Of a stretch of DNA of 64,000 bases, positions 23,691 to 33,878 are shown one piece after another (position 1 is the first letter of the stretch; the number at the start of each line of letters is the position of its first letter). The position numbers were made by a program, and so were the translations under genes. The notes below the pieces were generated by a model. It did not search any database and had not been told where the DNA came from. It was given only the letters and a program-made list of their open reading frames with translations. Origin of the DNA: Pegoplata infirma (taxonomy: Eukaryota; Arthropoda; Insecta; Diptera; Anthomyiidae); the NCBI GenBank assembly GCA_963921195.1, contig OY992540.1, positions 14,143,136 to 14,207,135 on the forward strand, read 5' to 3'.

Positions 23691-23699
23691 ATGTAGCAT
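23691..23699. other. Target-site duplication ATGTAGCAT, left
   Basis: ATGTAGCAT is repeated exactly at 27055-27063, directly outside the two ends of the foldback element. Its 9-bp length is typical of Drosophila foldback (FB) and Mutator-like elements. Confidence 0.88.
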
Positions 23700-23892
23700 T
23701 AGGGGTGGGATAGTGCACGAGTTTTCGATTTCGACACGCTAGAACCGCTTATTTTGTGAGGTTCGTAAAAAAAATGCATGGGCCAAAAAATGGGGCAGAT
23801 CGGATAGGATCTAGGGGTCGCTCATCGGGGTCAAAGTTGGGCGTAGAGGGGAAAAAATCCACAAAAAGGCCCACAACTCACCTGGTTTTGCT

Positions 23893-24650
23893 CCTAGAGG
23901 GGTCAAATGTGAGACCGGCCCCCATTATTTTTTCCCCCTGAAAACTTTTGCCAAACATACCTAAGCTCTATCTCCAATCCCTAAGGGGGGTCCCATACAA
24001 AGGTTCAATTTTTAAAAAATCTTACTTCTACCGCTCTAGTTGTCCTAAAAGTCACCCTAGAGGAATCAAATGTATGACCGACCCCCAATATTTTTTCAAC
24101 CCCAACATTTTCTTAGAACATACCTACCCCCTATCTTCAATCCTTAGGGTGGTCCCCATACATTTTTTTTATTTTTTCTTAAATTGACATATTAAATCAG
24201 CTCCTACCGGTCCAATGGTGCCTCCTAGAGGGGTCATTATCAAGACCAACCCCCATTAATTTTTAGCCCCCAACACTTCTTCTGAACATACCAATTCCAT
24301 ATCTCCAATTCCTAAGGGGTCTCCCACACAAAACTACATTTTTGTAAATCTTGCTCCCACCGCTCTAACTATCGCAGGGGTGACCCTAGAGAAGTTAAAT
24401 GTGTGACCGACCCCCAATATTTTTTCAGCCCCAACATTTTCCCCAAACAAACCTACCCTCTATTTTTAAGCCTTAAGGGTGTCCCCACACAATTTTTTTT
24501 ATAAAATATGCGCCTACCTCTCCCACTGTGCCTTTTAGGGACGGGAAATGCAGACTGACCCCCATTAATTTTTGCTCCCTACATTTTTTCTGAACATACC
24601 TACGCCGTATTTCCACTTTGTAGGGGTACTCCCCTGGGGAAAACTAAGTG
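23893..24650. repeat. Degenerate ~160-bp tandem units of the left foldback arm
   Basis: Marker positions CTAGAG/CTAGAGG/TTAGGG occur at about 23893, 24057, 24225, 24386 and 24535, with spacings of about 164, 168, 161 and 149. Each unit reads CC-ACCGCTC-, then the marker, then GACCGACCCCCAATATTTTT, then CCCCAACATTTT, then GAACATACCTAC-CC, then ATCTCCAATCCTTAAGGG. Adjacent units alternate between two sub-types (one with AATATT, one with ATTAAT). Confidence 0.8.
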
Positions 24651-25829
24651 TTTGAAACCAAATTCGGCAAAACGTGTGGACCAGGATTGCTAATGTTTGC
24701 GCGTTTTAAAGAGCAGTGGGAAAATATAAAAGACAAACCGTACAGTCTTGGCATATAAGATGAGGAAGTGGCAGGCAACATACCAGCTCAAGTCCAAACT
24801 GACATCAAGTTGTTTTTTTGGGCTCAAATAAAAGAAAAGCAACCAAGAGACGACTACAAGGAGTTTCTTGAAATTATTTTATTATACCTTGGCGAAAATA
24901 TTCCAAATAAGCATTTTAGCCCACCAGGACCCATCAGTCATGCTCGATGGATGGCAAAAGGCATATATTGCCTAAAAATGTTTTTGTTCCGAAAATATAT
25001 CGGTTTGGCCAAAAAAGAGTTAAATGCACTTCTTGATGTGACCGTTTTCATCATAACAATTTACGTAAAAGCTTGGTTTAGCGCTACCAAAGCAATAGAA
25101 GCTCCAAATAATGATTTGAATTTTTTGAAAGCGATTGCCAATTATGCTTCAATTGATAAGATTCTGTCGCAACGATTGGTCAAGAGATTCTGTGGACATC
25201 TCTGGTATCTCAGTGGCGAAGCTGTTGCTCTCTCACTATTTGATCTGAATATCTCTTGTGAAATAAAACGAAAAATGTCGAATGCAATTCGTATATTTGA
25301 AGAAGAGAAAGAGGAATTGGAGGAAGAGTTATCTGACGATGAGATGGACGAATCGTCTAACGAAGACAGCGAGGAAGAAGAAGACGATGATATCGGGGAA
25401 GAAGATGACTCAGAGGATAGCGGCGACAGTGGCAACAAGGATTGTAATCCTCCAGTACGTATTGTTGGATTCGAAGGTGTGAAAAGAATTAACATGGCAT
25501 AGAAACAAGTGAATCAAGAACTCATGAAAACTGATTTAAGCCACTACGTCACACCTGAGACTCCAAAATTTTTTGCACGCTTCGGAATAACAACAAATTT
25601 CATTGCTTCCGATCCAAATACTTGGGAAAATCGTCAGGACTACCAGCGAGCGCTGCAAATATTACGTAAATTACATGTTGTCAACGACGCTGCCGAAAGA
25701 GGCGTAAAATTAATAGAAGACTATAACAACGTGTTGTGCAGTAACGAGGAGGAAAAAATAGTTTTGCTTTAGGTCGTGGCCAAAAATCGGAAACAATATC
25801 CATCACACGATAAAAATAAATTAATTTGA
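24648..25829 (+). pseudogene. Internal gene of the foldback, frame kept apart from three stops
   Basis: One reading frame runs from 24648 (after a TAA at 24645) to a final TGA at 25827-25829. It is broken only by TAA at 24756, TAG at 25500 and TAG at 25770. No frameshift was found. Apparent starts at 24768 and 25509 are GTG codons, not ATG, so these pieces are segments of one former protein of about 390 residues. Landmarks in order are FARFKEQW before the first stop, DDYKEFLEIILLYLG, SHARWMAKGIYCLKMFLFR, VYVKAW-like IIYVKAWF, NDLNFLK, CGHLWYLSGEAVAL, and a Glu/Asp-rich tract (about 25300-25430). Then come VTPETPKFFARFGITT, NRQDYQRALQILRKLHVVND, AAERGVKLIEDYN and, past the third stop, VVAKNRKQYP. 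I recall similar unnamed proteins in aphid and Hydra transposon-rich genomes, unchecked. A transposase or accessory protein is the likely role. The exact superfamily is unknown. Confidence 0.8.
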
Positions 25830-26071
25830 TTTATAGTTACATATATTATTTATCATTTTTATTATTTTCAAGTTAAAAAAAATATTTTTTTACGCTTAAC
25901 AAAAGTTACTATTAAATTACAAATTAAAGACCTCGGATTTCTCGATAAAGTAAATAAAAAAATTGTGGGGTAACACCTTGAAGATAGAGGGTAGGTATGT
26001 TTGAAGAAACTGTTTTGGCTAAAAAAATATATGGGCAGGTTATTCATTTGACTTCTCTACATACATTACTA
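25830..26071. other. 3' flank of the internal gene
   Basis: AT-rich sequence with AATAAA-like AAATAAATTA just past the final stop and several A/T runs. It contains an extra partial repeat unit (GATAGAGGGTAGGTATG near 25984) before the right arm proper. Confidence 0.45.
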
Positions 26072-27054
26072 ATTTAGTTTTCCCCAGGGGAGCACCCCTA
26101 CAAAGTGGAAATACGGCGTTGGTATGTTCAGAAAAAATGTAGGCGGCAAAAATTAATGGGGGTCAGTCTGCATTTACCGTTGCTAAAAGGCAGAATAGGA
26201 GCGGTAGGCGCAGATTTTATAAAAAAAAAAAATTAAAAATAAAAAAAAATGTGTGGGGACACCCTTAAGGCTTTAAAATAGAGGGTAGGTTTGTTTGGGG
26301 AAAATGTTGGGGCTGAAAAAATATTGGGGGTCATTCACACATTTAACTTCTCTAGGGTCACCTCAGCGATAGTTAGAGCGGTGAGAGCAAGTTTTACAAA
26401 AATGTCATTTTGTGTGGGAGACCCCTTAGGAATTGGAGATATGGAATTGGTATGTTCAGAAGAAGTGTTGGGGGCTAAAAATTAATGGGGGTTGGTCTTG
26501 ATAATGACCCCTCTAGGAGGCACCATTGGACCGGTAGGAGCTGATTTAATATGACAATTTAAGAAAAAATAAAAAAAAATGTATGAGGACCACCCTAAGG
26601 ATTGAAGATAGGGGGTAGGTATGTTCTAAGAAAATGTTGGGGTGGAAAAAATATTGGGGGTCGGTCATACATTTGATTCCTCTAGGGTGACTTTTAGGAC
26701 AACTAGAGCGGTAGAAGAAAGATTTTTTAAAAATTGAACCTTTGTATGGGACCCCCCTTAGGGATTGGAGATAGGGCTTAGATATGTTTGGCGAAAGTGT
26801 TCAGGGGGAAAAAATAATGGGGGCCGGTCTCACATTTGACCCCTCTAGGAGCAAAACCAGGGGAGTTTTGGGGCTTTTTGTGGATTTTTTCCCCTCTACA
26901 CCCAACTTTGACCCCGATGAGCGACCCCTAGATCCTATCGGACCTCCCCCATTTTTTGGCTCATACACTTTTTTTACCAACCTCACAAAATGAGCGGTTC
27001 TAGCGCTTCCTAATATTGCTGCTTAAAATCTCACACGACACTATCCCACCCTTA
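26072..27054. repeat. Right arm of the large foldback
   Basis: It is the inverted counterpart of 23700-24651, running from TAGTTTTCCCCAGGGG to CACTATCCCACCCTTA, with the same ~160-bp units in reverse order. Arm-to-arm differences are scattered single bases and small indels, so the element is not freshly inserted but still well matched. Confidence 0.85.
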
Positions 27055-27063
27055 ATGTAGCAT

Positions 27064-27429
27064 ACTTAAAATAAACATGAAAATATTTGATTTAAATATG
27101 TTTTTTTCCCTCAGTGTAACTACTGTAAAATATACAAACAACTAACATGATTTTTTTTGTTAACAATAAGCAATAACGTCAGCAGAAGAAACAAAATAAA
27201 CACTTTGCGTCTATTTCGATGAATTCCACACAAATGACGTTAAATTTTGATGTTTAATTGCCAGTAATAGTTGCTCAGACATATTGCCATGCAATTATTG
27301 CTGTACACATATATATTGGCGTTATAACAATTTTGACGTTATTGCTAAGTATTTTTATCAGTTTTGGACGAGGTGTAAAGATTTAGCTGGAAATCGATGT
27401 TCGGATTACCCAGGCAAAAAAATTAGCTA
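27064..27429. other. Short non-coding gap
   Basis: No gene is seen. A GTAACTACTGTAAAAT stretch at 27116 resembles subterminal wording of the CACTCA-ended family. TTACCCAGGCAAAAAAATT at 27408 resembles the end of the TTAA MITE. Confidence 0.35.
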
Positions 27430-27941
27430 TATACTTAGAAAATTATTGCAGTTACTACATGACGGTCATTTGTGTAGTAAGTAGTAGTTGTTGTTTTCAA
27501 CTACAATTTCAGTTGTTTTTGTATGAAAAATCTCAAACAACTGTTTTCTGTAGTCGTTTTTAAAAACAAATACAAAAAATTACTACATTGTAGTAACAGT
27601 TGTTTTATGTAGTTGTTCTTAGTCTATAAAAAAACTTATAATTTTCTAGAAATTTTTAGAAAAACAGATGTGCAGGTATTATTTCCAAATAATTTTAAGC
27701 GTTTTCGACGTTTAGATTTTTTTTGTTAATAAAAAAATTAAGACAATTTGAGTTACAGTAAAAACAACTGTAATTTGAAGTAGATTTTACAGTTTTTTGT
27801 AGTTGTTAATCAATAGTTAAAAACAACAACAATTTTTTGTTGATTTTACCGTAAAATGTAATGGACGCCTAAACAACAACAAATGTAGTAGTTTTAACTG
27901 TTTTTTGTAGTGGAATCTACCGTCATAATTTTGTGAGTGTA
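27430..27941 (-). mobile_element. CACTCA-ended GTAGTT element, copy 2 (512 bp)
   Basis: It runs opposite to copy 1. The left end TATACTTAGAAAATTATTGC AGTTACTACATGACGG matches the right end of 21287-22362 read in reverse. It finishes ATCTACCGTCATAATTTTGT GAGTGTA. It lacks the long middle of copy 1. Confidence 0.75.
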
Positions 27942-27959
27942 ATAATCAATGACAGAGCC

Positions 27960-28257
27960 ACAGACTAAAACAGACTCGACATAAGTGACAGGTGTCAAAA
28001 AAGTATTTCTGAACCATATGGTTAATATTTTCAAATTATTCTACGAATTAGGTTAGAAAGAGAAAACTGATATAACGCGCCATAAGAAAAATATATGCCA
28101 GATTGGTTTTTGTTGTTTCACTCACTCCTAAGTCGTAGAAAATGTTGCCATATTAGCGTAAAACGGACTAAAAACCGCTCTGTTTTCTCCTAAAATCGCT
28201 TAGTTTTTGCCCATTTTTTCTTATAAAACTCTACTGTCATGTCTGTTTATAGTCTGT
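27960..28257 (+). mobile_element. ACAGACTA-ended MITE, ~300 bp
   Basis: The ends ACAGACTAAAACAGACTCGA and (reverse complement of the right end) ACAGACTATAAACAGACATG form an inverted repeat of about 22 bases with a few mismatches. Copies or fragments lie at 49556-49703, 50435-50745 and 8262-8310. The interior includes CGCGCCATAAGAAAAATA and CTCACTCCTAAGTCGTAG. It is non-coding. Confidence 0.75.
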
Positions 28258-28600
28258 AACAGAGCTGTAATCATTTTTCTAAAAAAGAAAATTAAGGTAA
28301 AAAAATAACACGAACGAAATTAAAGGTCGCGTACCACAGTGTTAAAGGTTTTTGGCTTGCTGAATCCGAATCGGACCTTAAAATTAGTCTATCGAAAACC
28401 AGATTTTGAGATATTTAACATATCTTTTGATCTCATAAACCATAAAGCAATTTCAAGGTCAAATTCGAATTCCGCGTGCCAAAACCTTAAATATTATGGT
28501 GCACGACCTTTTATGACGTACGTTTTATTTTTTTTTTTGCCTGGGTTTGGCAATTTATGCAAAACCTTAATTTTCTTTTTTTTTTAAATGATCACAGCTC
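28258..28600. other. Unassigned non-coding DNA
   Basis: Relatively GC-richer (GAATCCGAATCGGACC, TTCCGCGTGCC) than its surroundings, but no exon or element can be recognised. The 82-codon open frame at 28339-28587 ends in homopolymer-coded residues and has no features. Confidence 0.3.
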
Positions 28601-29071
28601 TCTGAAATGTTATCCGATTCTATCGATTGTTATCGAATTCAGAATTTAATTTCCTTAAAGAATATTATTTTATATTTGTAAGTTGTTGAATTTTATCAAT
28701 TGTTATCGTATTCAGAATTTAATTTCTTTAAGGACTATTATGAACTATAGCAGAAAAACATCGATAAACTCGAAAAAGTTCCAAAATATATCAAAAAAAT
28801 TATTATTAAAAGGTCAATACATATTTTTCTTATAATTCACACTCGTGGAAAGCCCTATCCTTCTTCCATCCAAAACAAATAAAAAATTGAAAATCGATGG
28901 AAAAGTTTCTGAGAAAAGTCCCAAAAAAAACATTTTTTGACAATAACTTTACAACTTGAGGGTGTCTGGCAAATTTGATGGGCGTTTTTGTAATCTTTTC
29001 GACAAGACCTACTACCTACACTAGCTCATTTGCAAAGTATATTCAATTTTGTTTTTTGTAGCACAGTGTTA
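28600..29071 (-). mobile_element. Foldback family copy 2 (partial)
   Basis: It matches 20840-21225 in order: TTGTTATCCGAT, GTATTCAGAATTAAATTT, AACTATAGCAGA, GATAAACTCGAAAAA, AAATTGAAAATCG, CATTTTTTGACAA, CTGGCAAATTTGATGGGCGT. It ends TAGCTCATTTGCAAAG, TTTTTTGTAGCACAGTGTTA, the inverse of the left flank of copy 1. Only one arm is well preserved. Confidence 0.65.
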
Positions 29072-29080
29072 TTATATGTC

Positions 29081-30215
29081 ATTTACATATACCTCGAAAT
29101 CCAGAAAAAATGGGATTTCAATTAAAATCCAAGTAAATCCCATTACTTTTTTGGATTTCAAATGTCAAATCCCATACAAAAAAAAACTTGGATTTTGGGA
29201 AAATCGTAAAATCGCAATTTAAAATCCCAAAAAATTTCTACTACTTAATTGTACAACTATGGTTTTTCCCAAAATAATCATCCATAATGGTTTATACAAC
29301 GCTGCACACGATTTTTTTTATCAGCTGTTGTTGTTTTTTATTAAGTTGAGGGTGCTGTGACTTAGTGGTTAGCGCGTTGGACTACTAGCCAGTAAGCCTG
29401 GGTTCGATTCCCGGCTCAGGCAGAACAAAATTTTTTTAAGATATTTATTAGTTTCTATTTATAACTAATATCTATCGCAGCACCCTCCTTCGTTGATAAA
29501 TAGCACTAAAAAACGTCAACGAAGTAAAATAATAAAATAATGGCTATAAACACAGCTTCAAAAATAATTCGCCAGATCAATAACAGTTGGCGATGCAACA
29601 ACTGTACTCAAAATTATCAACACGCGCAATTACAGTGTTGCCATACTGAAGCATTTCTATCTTTCAAATCTTTCATCTCTCTTCTATCCCCTTTCCGAAA
29701 GAAACATCACGGTTACAGTAGTAATTTATAGGCAGCATTGCCTGAAAGTAAAAAAACAATTAAAATTTATTTTTTTAAAACTATTAAAAGATTAATAAAA
29801 ACAATGTCTAACAATGTTTCATTTAAAATTTACCATTGCAAATGGTAAACGCACAATTTAGTCCTCATAACAAAGAAAAACACTCAATGGTGGCGGCCCC
29901 AAACTTGGCAAAAATGTTAATTTTCTTGCATTTAAAGAAGCAGCTCTACATAAAAACATATTTTTTGATATTGTGGTCCCAACATATACTAGTGGGATTG
30001 AAAATATTGGCTACGGCAAAGAAAAATCATTGTTTTTAGAAATATTTATAAAATTGGGTAATTTTCCAACTAACAACCCTGTATACAAATCAAAAGAAAA
30101 TACAGAGTTAGTACAAACAAAATCCCGCTAAATGTCAAAAAAGCATATGTAAACAGTATAGATTTTAATTGGATTTGAAATCCAAATTTATTTGGATTTC
30201 GGGGTTTATGTAAAT
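29081..30215. mobile_element. TIR element, 1.1 kb, carrying a tRNA-like insert
   Basis: The ends ATTTACATATACCTCGAAAT and ATTTCGGGGTTTATGTAAAT are an inverted repeat that continues through GGATTT/AAATCC-rich subterminal repeats. The body holds the tRNA-like element 29348-29524 and no coding sequence I can support. Confidence 0.7.
29348..29524 (+). repeat. tRNA-derived (SINE-like) element
   Basis: It has an A box TGACTTAGTGG (29358-29368), a B box GGTTCGATTCC (29401-29411) 32 bases later, a CTGGG/CCCGG T-arm and a seven-T run at 29431-29437. The anticodon and acceptor arms do not fold well, so it is not a working tRNA. The start GAGGGTGCTG returns inverted at 29478-29487. A perfect hairpin CTTCGTTGA/TCAACGAAG (29488-29496, 29516-29524) closes the unit. 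Confidence 0.65.
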
Positions 30216-31979
30216 AGCATATTAGTTTTCCCGAATTAATCCCCAGTTTACCTATGTTTCAACCCACTGTGCGCTGCTGGTAGCACTTAGGCAAAAACTT
30301 GGCAGCACTTAAGAATTAAGAGATTTGTTGTCTCTTTTGTGAAAGAAAGAAACTACAACTATTTCACAAATTTTTTTGTCTCTTTTTTTTCTTATTCGTT
30401 TTGTATTTCTAATAAGGATGGAAAAGTCAGTACTTAAGTACGTTTTTTTTAAGTACTTTTCATAAGATACCGTAGTACCTCCGTCACTGATTTAGTACCA
30501 TTTTTATAATACATTTTCATACATTTGTTTTTTAAAAAAATAAATTTTTGATTTTAGTCAATCATTAATGAGGGTTTCTCAAAAAATAAATGGATAATTA
30601 TGTCAGCAATCAAAGAACTTTTATAATAATTTAATTATTTTAAAACCGTGGAGTGAGAAAATGTACTTTTTTTGATTAAGTTTAAGCACCAGTTCGAAGT
30701 TCTAATTTTCCATCCCTGTTTCCTATTCTTTATTTTTTCTTGTTCCTCTTTTAACGCTTATTCAATTTCATTTCAGTTTTAATTTTTTTTCTACGCGAAC
30801 GGAACATTTCAAAGTTTTTACGCGAAAAAAATTTAAAAATTTAAATTTTTTTCAACGGGTGAACACGGGCGCGTAGTCTTTTAATAAATTGCCTACAGGA
30901 TTTGGGATAATGGTGGATATATATAATTAAATTCCGGGATTTAAGTGGCGAAACGACAGATTAACACAAAAAATAAGTGAAATAAAGCAATTAAACGAGT
31001 TTGTAGAAAAAAAAATCATATATTAAAATTTGCAATAATTTTTTCTTAATGAAAAAACATAAAAGTAAAAGAAAACAGTGCTAAATAATTTGTTAAAAAA
31101 AAAACAAAATAGTTTTAACTAAATTGCAAAAAAAAGATATATTTTAATAAAAATAAAAGTTATATTTAAGGTGTTTTAGAGAAATTTATTAAAAAATAAT
31201 AAAATAAATGTTTTTATTTAACAAAAAATCAATATAAAAACAAATGTGCAAGTAAACTGGTTTCCTTCTTCTTCTTTTGCTTGTTCTTCACTTACTCCAC
31301 CGTGTTGGGTATTTTATACGACGACGACGACGTTGTTGTGTACATCTGTTTATAAACCAAAACACAAAACAAGTGAGAAATAAAGAAAAAAAAAAATACA
31401 AAAAAATAAGAAATTCTTGCACAACTTAAAAGAAAAAATATTTTAAAAAAGAAATAGTTTATAAAATAATTTATTAAAAAAAAAGTTAAAAAAATTACAA
31501 AAATCAAAAAAATTTTATAAAATTCAAAAAAAGTGAAAAATTTAATCAAAATATTAACAAAAAAATGTTTAAATAATATTATTAAATAATTAAAGAAAAT
31601 TAAGTGCAATATATATTAAATATAAATATAAAAATAAAAAAATAATCATTATATGTAATTAAAAAATAAAAAATTAAATTGTTAAAAAAAAAACGAAACA
31701 AAATTAAAAAAATAAATCACCAAAATATTGGCCAAGGTTTAAAAAAAAAAACATATAAATCTTATTATTTATGTATGTTTATTTTATTTAATAATTTTTA
31801 TTTTTTATCTATTTTCTTGTTTTTTGTTTGTTTATGTATTTGTTATTTATTTTTTTATTTTTACAAAAAAAAAGAAAAAATCGATTGTATTGTGTGTGTT
31901 GGTACATTAAAAAAAGGCCAAAACAAAAATAATCTTCTAAAGATAAACAAAAAAACACTTATTGACAAAAACTAAAAAA
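30216..31979. other. AT-rich non-coding DNA
   Basis: No exon was found. The segment 30780-30900 is GC-richer (CTACGCGAACGGAAC, AACGGGTGAACACGGGCGCG). It could be an upstream untranslated exon or promoter of the plus-strand gene, but nothing in it proves that. From 31000 on it is mostly poly-A/poly-T with an ACG trinucleotide run (ACGACGACGACG, 31318). Confidence 0.35.
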
Positions 31980-32262
31980 AAAACAACAAACATAAACCCC
32001 AAATTAATGAATTACAAAATTCTAATTTGATTTTTATTTGTTGTTGTTTTGTGGGATTTTTTGTATGTTTATTCATCTTGCAAATTTCAAATTTCATTCA
32101 TTCAAACAAAATGTACCAAACAAATAAACAGACATCGACAACAAACACAATTTCACGCCCCACCTTTGACTTTTTGCATTTTGTTTGGTTTGTGTATAAA
32201 AAAGTTTACACTCAAAAAATGTTTATCTGTTTAAAAAAAAATTAAAGAAAACAAGTAGAAAA
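31980..32262 (+). repeat. Segmental duplicate, copy 1
   Basis: About 280 bp starting ACAACAAACATAAACCCCAA and ending CACTCAAAAAATGTTTATCT. The same sequence recurs in direct orientation at 33584-33865, with only small indels in TTG and T runs. It includes ACAGACATCGACAACAAACA and CACGCCCCACCTTTGAC. Confidence 0.85.
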
Positions 32263-32500
32263 GTTAAATTCGACTTGGCCGAATCTATAAATAAAATAAA
32301 ATTGAGTAAAAAACTATTTTTTTTGTCTCTTTTGTAAAAAAAAAATAATTTACTATTTTTTTTGAGTGTAAAATTTTTTTGTAGTGTAATTTTTTTTTTT
32401 AGTGTAAAAATATTTCTGAGGGACAAAAATACTCTGTAAAGTAATTTTGTGGCTTATCATTGTTTTTAAAGCTAGTTTTTCTAAAACTCGTTTTTTTTGA
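32249..32500 (+). mobile_element. DINE/INE-like fragment next to segmental copy 1
   Basis: It starts AACAAGTAGAAAAGTTAAAT, then CGACTTGGCCGAAT, and continues in the GTGTAAAAATATTTCTGAG and GACAAAAATAC wording of the copy at 33879-34632. It lacks the GTCY core and the other end. Confidence 0.6.
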
Positions 32501-32875
32501 ACCACTGCACAGTGCCACATTTGGCCAATCTAAGACGACAAAAATCCAATTTTATTTATATTGACTGGAAATTCGGTATACATGTTCGTTTCGGTATACA
32601 TGTTCGTTTCGACTTCAAAAACAACATTATGAAAAATATGGGAGGCCAGTTAACGGCCACGCCCACTTTTTAAACAGACAACTGCCACGCCCACTTTTTA
32701 AAAATATGTTAAAAAAATATGTAAAAAGAAGGTTTACTTATCGCCCCACTGTAGTCGGCGTCGCAGACGGTCGCAAAAGTTAGCCGTTGAAATAAGTACT
32801 AAGGATATTGGTCAATATTTCTGAAAAAGTCCGGCGACCAATAGGGACCAAAAACAAAAGTTCTATTCCATCAAA
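32501..32875. other. Short non-coding gap with repeat-like text
   Basis: It contains a direct 20-base duplicate (GGTATACATGTTCGTTTCG, near 32574 and 32593) and a repeated GCCACGCCCACTTTTTAAA (near 32656 and 32686). Both look like relics of an INE-type repeat. Confidence 0.5.
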
Positions 32876-33585
32876 AACAAGTAAAAAAGTTAAATTCGGC
32901 CTTGCCGAATGTAGTGATACCCTCCACAATTTCAAAAAGATTATTGCAAAAAACTTTATTTAAAAGGAAATTACTTTTGAAAAAAAAAATTTTTTGAAAA
33001 AAAATTTCCGCGAAACAAAATTTTGGTAAAAAAAAAAAATCCGCGATTTTTTTCTTTTTTTGTCAAAAAATATGTTCGTACTTCTTTAAATACCATGTGG
33101 TGTTCAATTATGTTCACATATGTCAACCAGAAGCCGAATTAGAGCATTTTGTATTTTTAGGTTATGTTGAATGTACTGAAATTTTTGAGGTGTGCTTACA
33201 TTTTCGTTCATAACCTTTGAACCGCTGAACCGATATCGCTCAAATGCAATACCAAACTTCTCGGGAGAACTTCCAATATATATTTTAAGTTTCAGTCATC
33301 TCTGTGTAATATTTTGTCCGCGAGAGCATTTTCCACAGACAGACAGACAGACAGACGGACAGACGGACAGACGGACAGACGGACAGACGGACAGACGGAC
33401 AGACGGACAGACGGACAGACGGACAGACGGACAGACGGACAGACGGACATAGCTAGAATGTCTTAAAATCGATCGGGCATCATGAATATATATACTTTAT
33501 GGGGTCCCAGACCGATATTTCGATGAGTTACAAACGGAATGACAAACTTATATATACCCTCTAGCACTAAGTGGAGGGTATAAAA
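32876..33585 (+). mobile_element. DINE/INE-like repeat, copy b, with expanded core
   Basis: It is nearly identical to copy a (10561-11180) outside the core, including the ATTCGGCCTTGCCGAAT hairpin and the TACCCTCTAGCACTAAGTGG, AGGGTA end. The microsatellite is much longer here, 33336-33449 against about 39 bp in copy a. Confidence 0.8.
33336..33449 (+). repeat. (ACGGACAG)n microsatellite, about 114 bp
   Basis: An initial ACAG run gives way to about twelve perfect ACGGACAG octamers. This is the GTCY core of the surrounding repeat, read on the other strand. It is translatable on paper, as Thr/Asp/Arg/Gln repeats, but is not a gene. Confidence 0.9.
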
Positions 33586-33865
33586 ACAACAAAAATAAAC
33601 CCCAAATTAATGAATTACAAAATTCTAATTTGATTTTTATTTGTTGTTGTTGTTGTGTATCTTGTTATGTGGGATTTTTTTTGTATGTTTATCATCTTGC
33701 AAATTTCAAATTTCATTCAAACAAAATTTACCAAACAAATAAACAGACATCGACAACAAACACAATTTCACGCCCCACCTTTGACTTTTTGCATTTTGTT
33801 TGGTTTGTGTATTAAAAAAAGTTTACACTCAAAAAATGTTTATCTGTTTTTAAATAAAATTAAAG
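33584..33865 (+). repeat. Segmental duplicate, copy 2
   Basis: Direct copy of 31980-32262, including ACCCCAAATTAATGAATTAC and CACGCCCCACCTTTGAC. It abuts the end of DINE-like copy b on its left and the start of another DINE-like copy on its right, just as copy 1 does on its right. Confidence 0.85.
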
Positions 33866-33878
33866 GAAACAAGTAGAA

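Larger units (their letters stand above)
23700..27054. mobile_element. Large foldback transposon with internal gene relic, 3,355 bp
   Basis: The ends TAGGGGTGGGATAGTG and CACTATCCCACCCTTA are inverted repeats with one mismatch, bounded by a perfect 9-bp duplication. The arms 23700-24651 and about 26072-27054 are inverted copies along their length. Examples are CGCTCATCGGGGTCAAAGTT mirrored near 26920, and CCCCTGGGGAAAACTA mirrored as TAGTTTTCCCCAGGGG near 26073. Each arm is built of about five degenerate ~150-168-bp units marked CTAGAGGGGTCA, then GACC-CCCCCATTAATTTTT. The centre carries a protein-coding relic. The layout recalls Drosophila FB-NOF elements; that comparison is from known architecture, not from sequence matching. 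The right arm has one extra partial unit inside (25970-26070). Confidence 0.9.

Noticed and set aside
25142..25495. Serine-rich minus-strand frame
   Set aside because: Antisense shadow of the acidic tract of the foldback gene relic.
24768..25502. Separate intact gene starting at 24768
   Set aside because: The first codon is GTG, and the same frame is readable upstream of the TAA at 24756 and downstream of the TAG at 25500, so it is a segment of a broken longer gene.
29348..29420. Functional tRNA gene
   Set aside because: A and B boxes are good but acceptor and anticodon stems fail to pair.
31292..31609. 105-codon Phe/Ile-rich frame
   Set aside because: It is the translation of A-rich low-complexity DNA read in reverse; no membrane-protein layout beyond homopolymer hydrophobicity.
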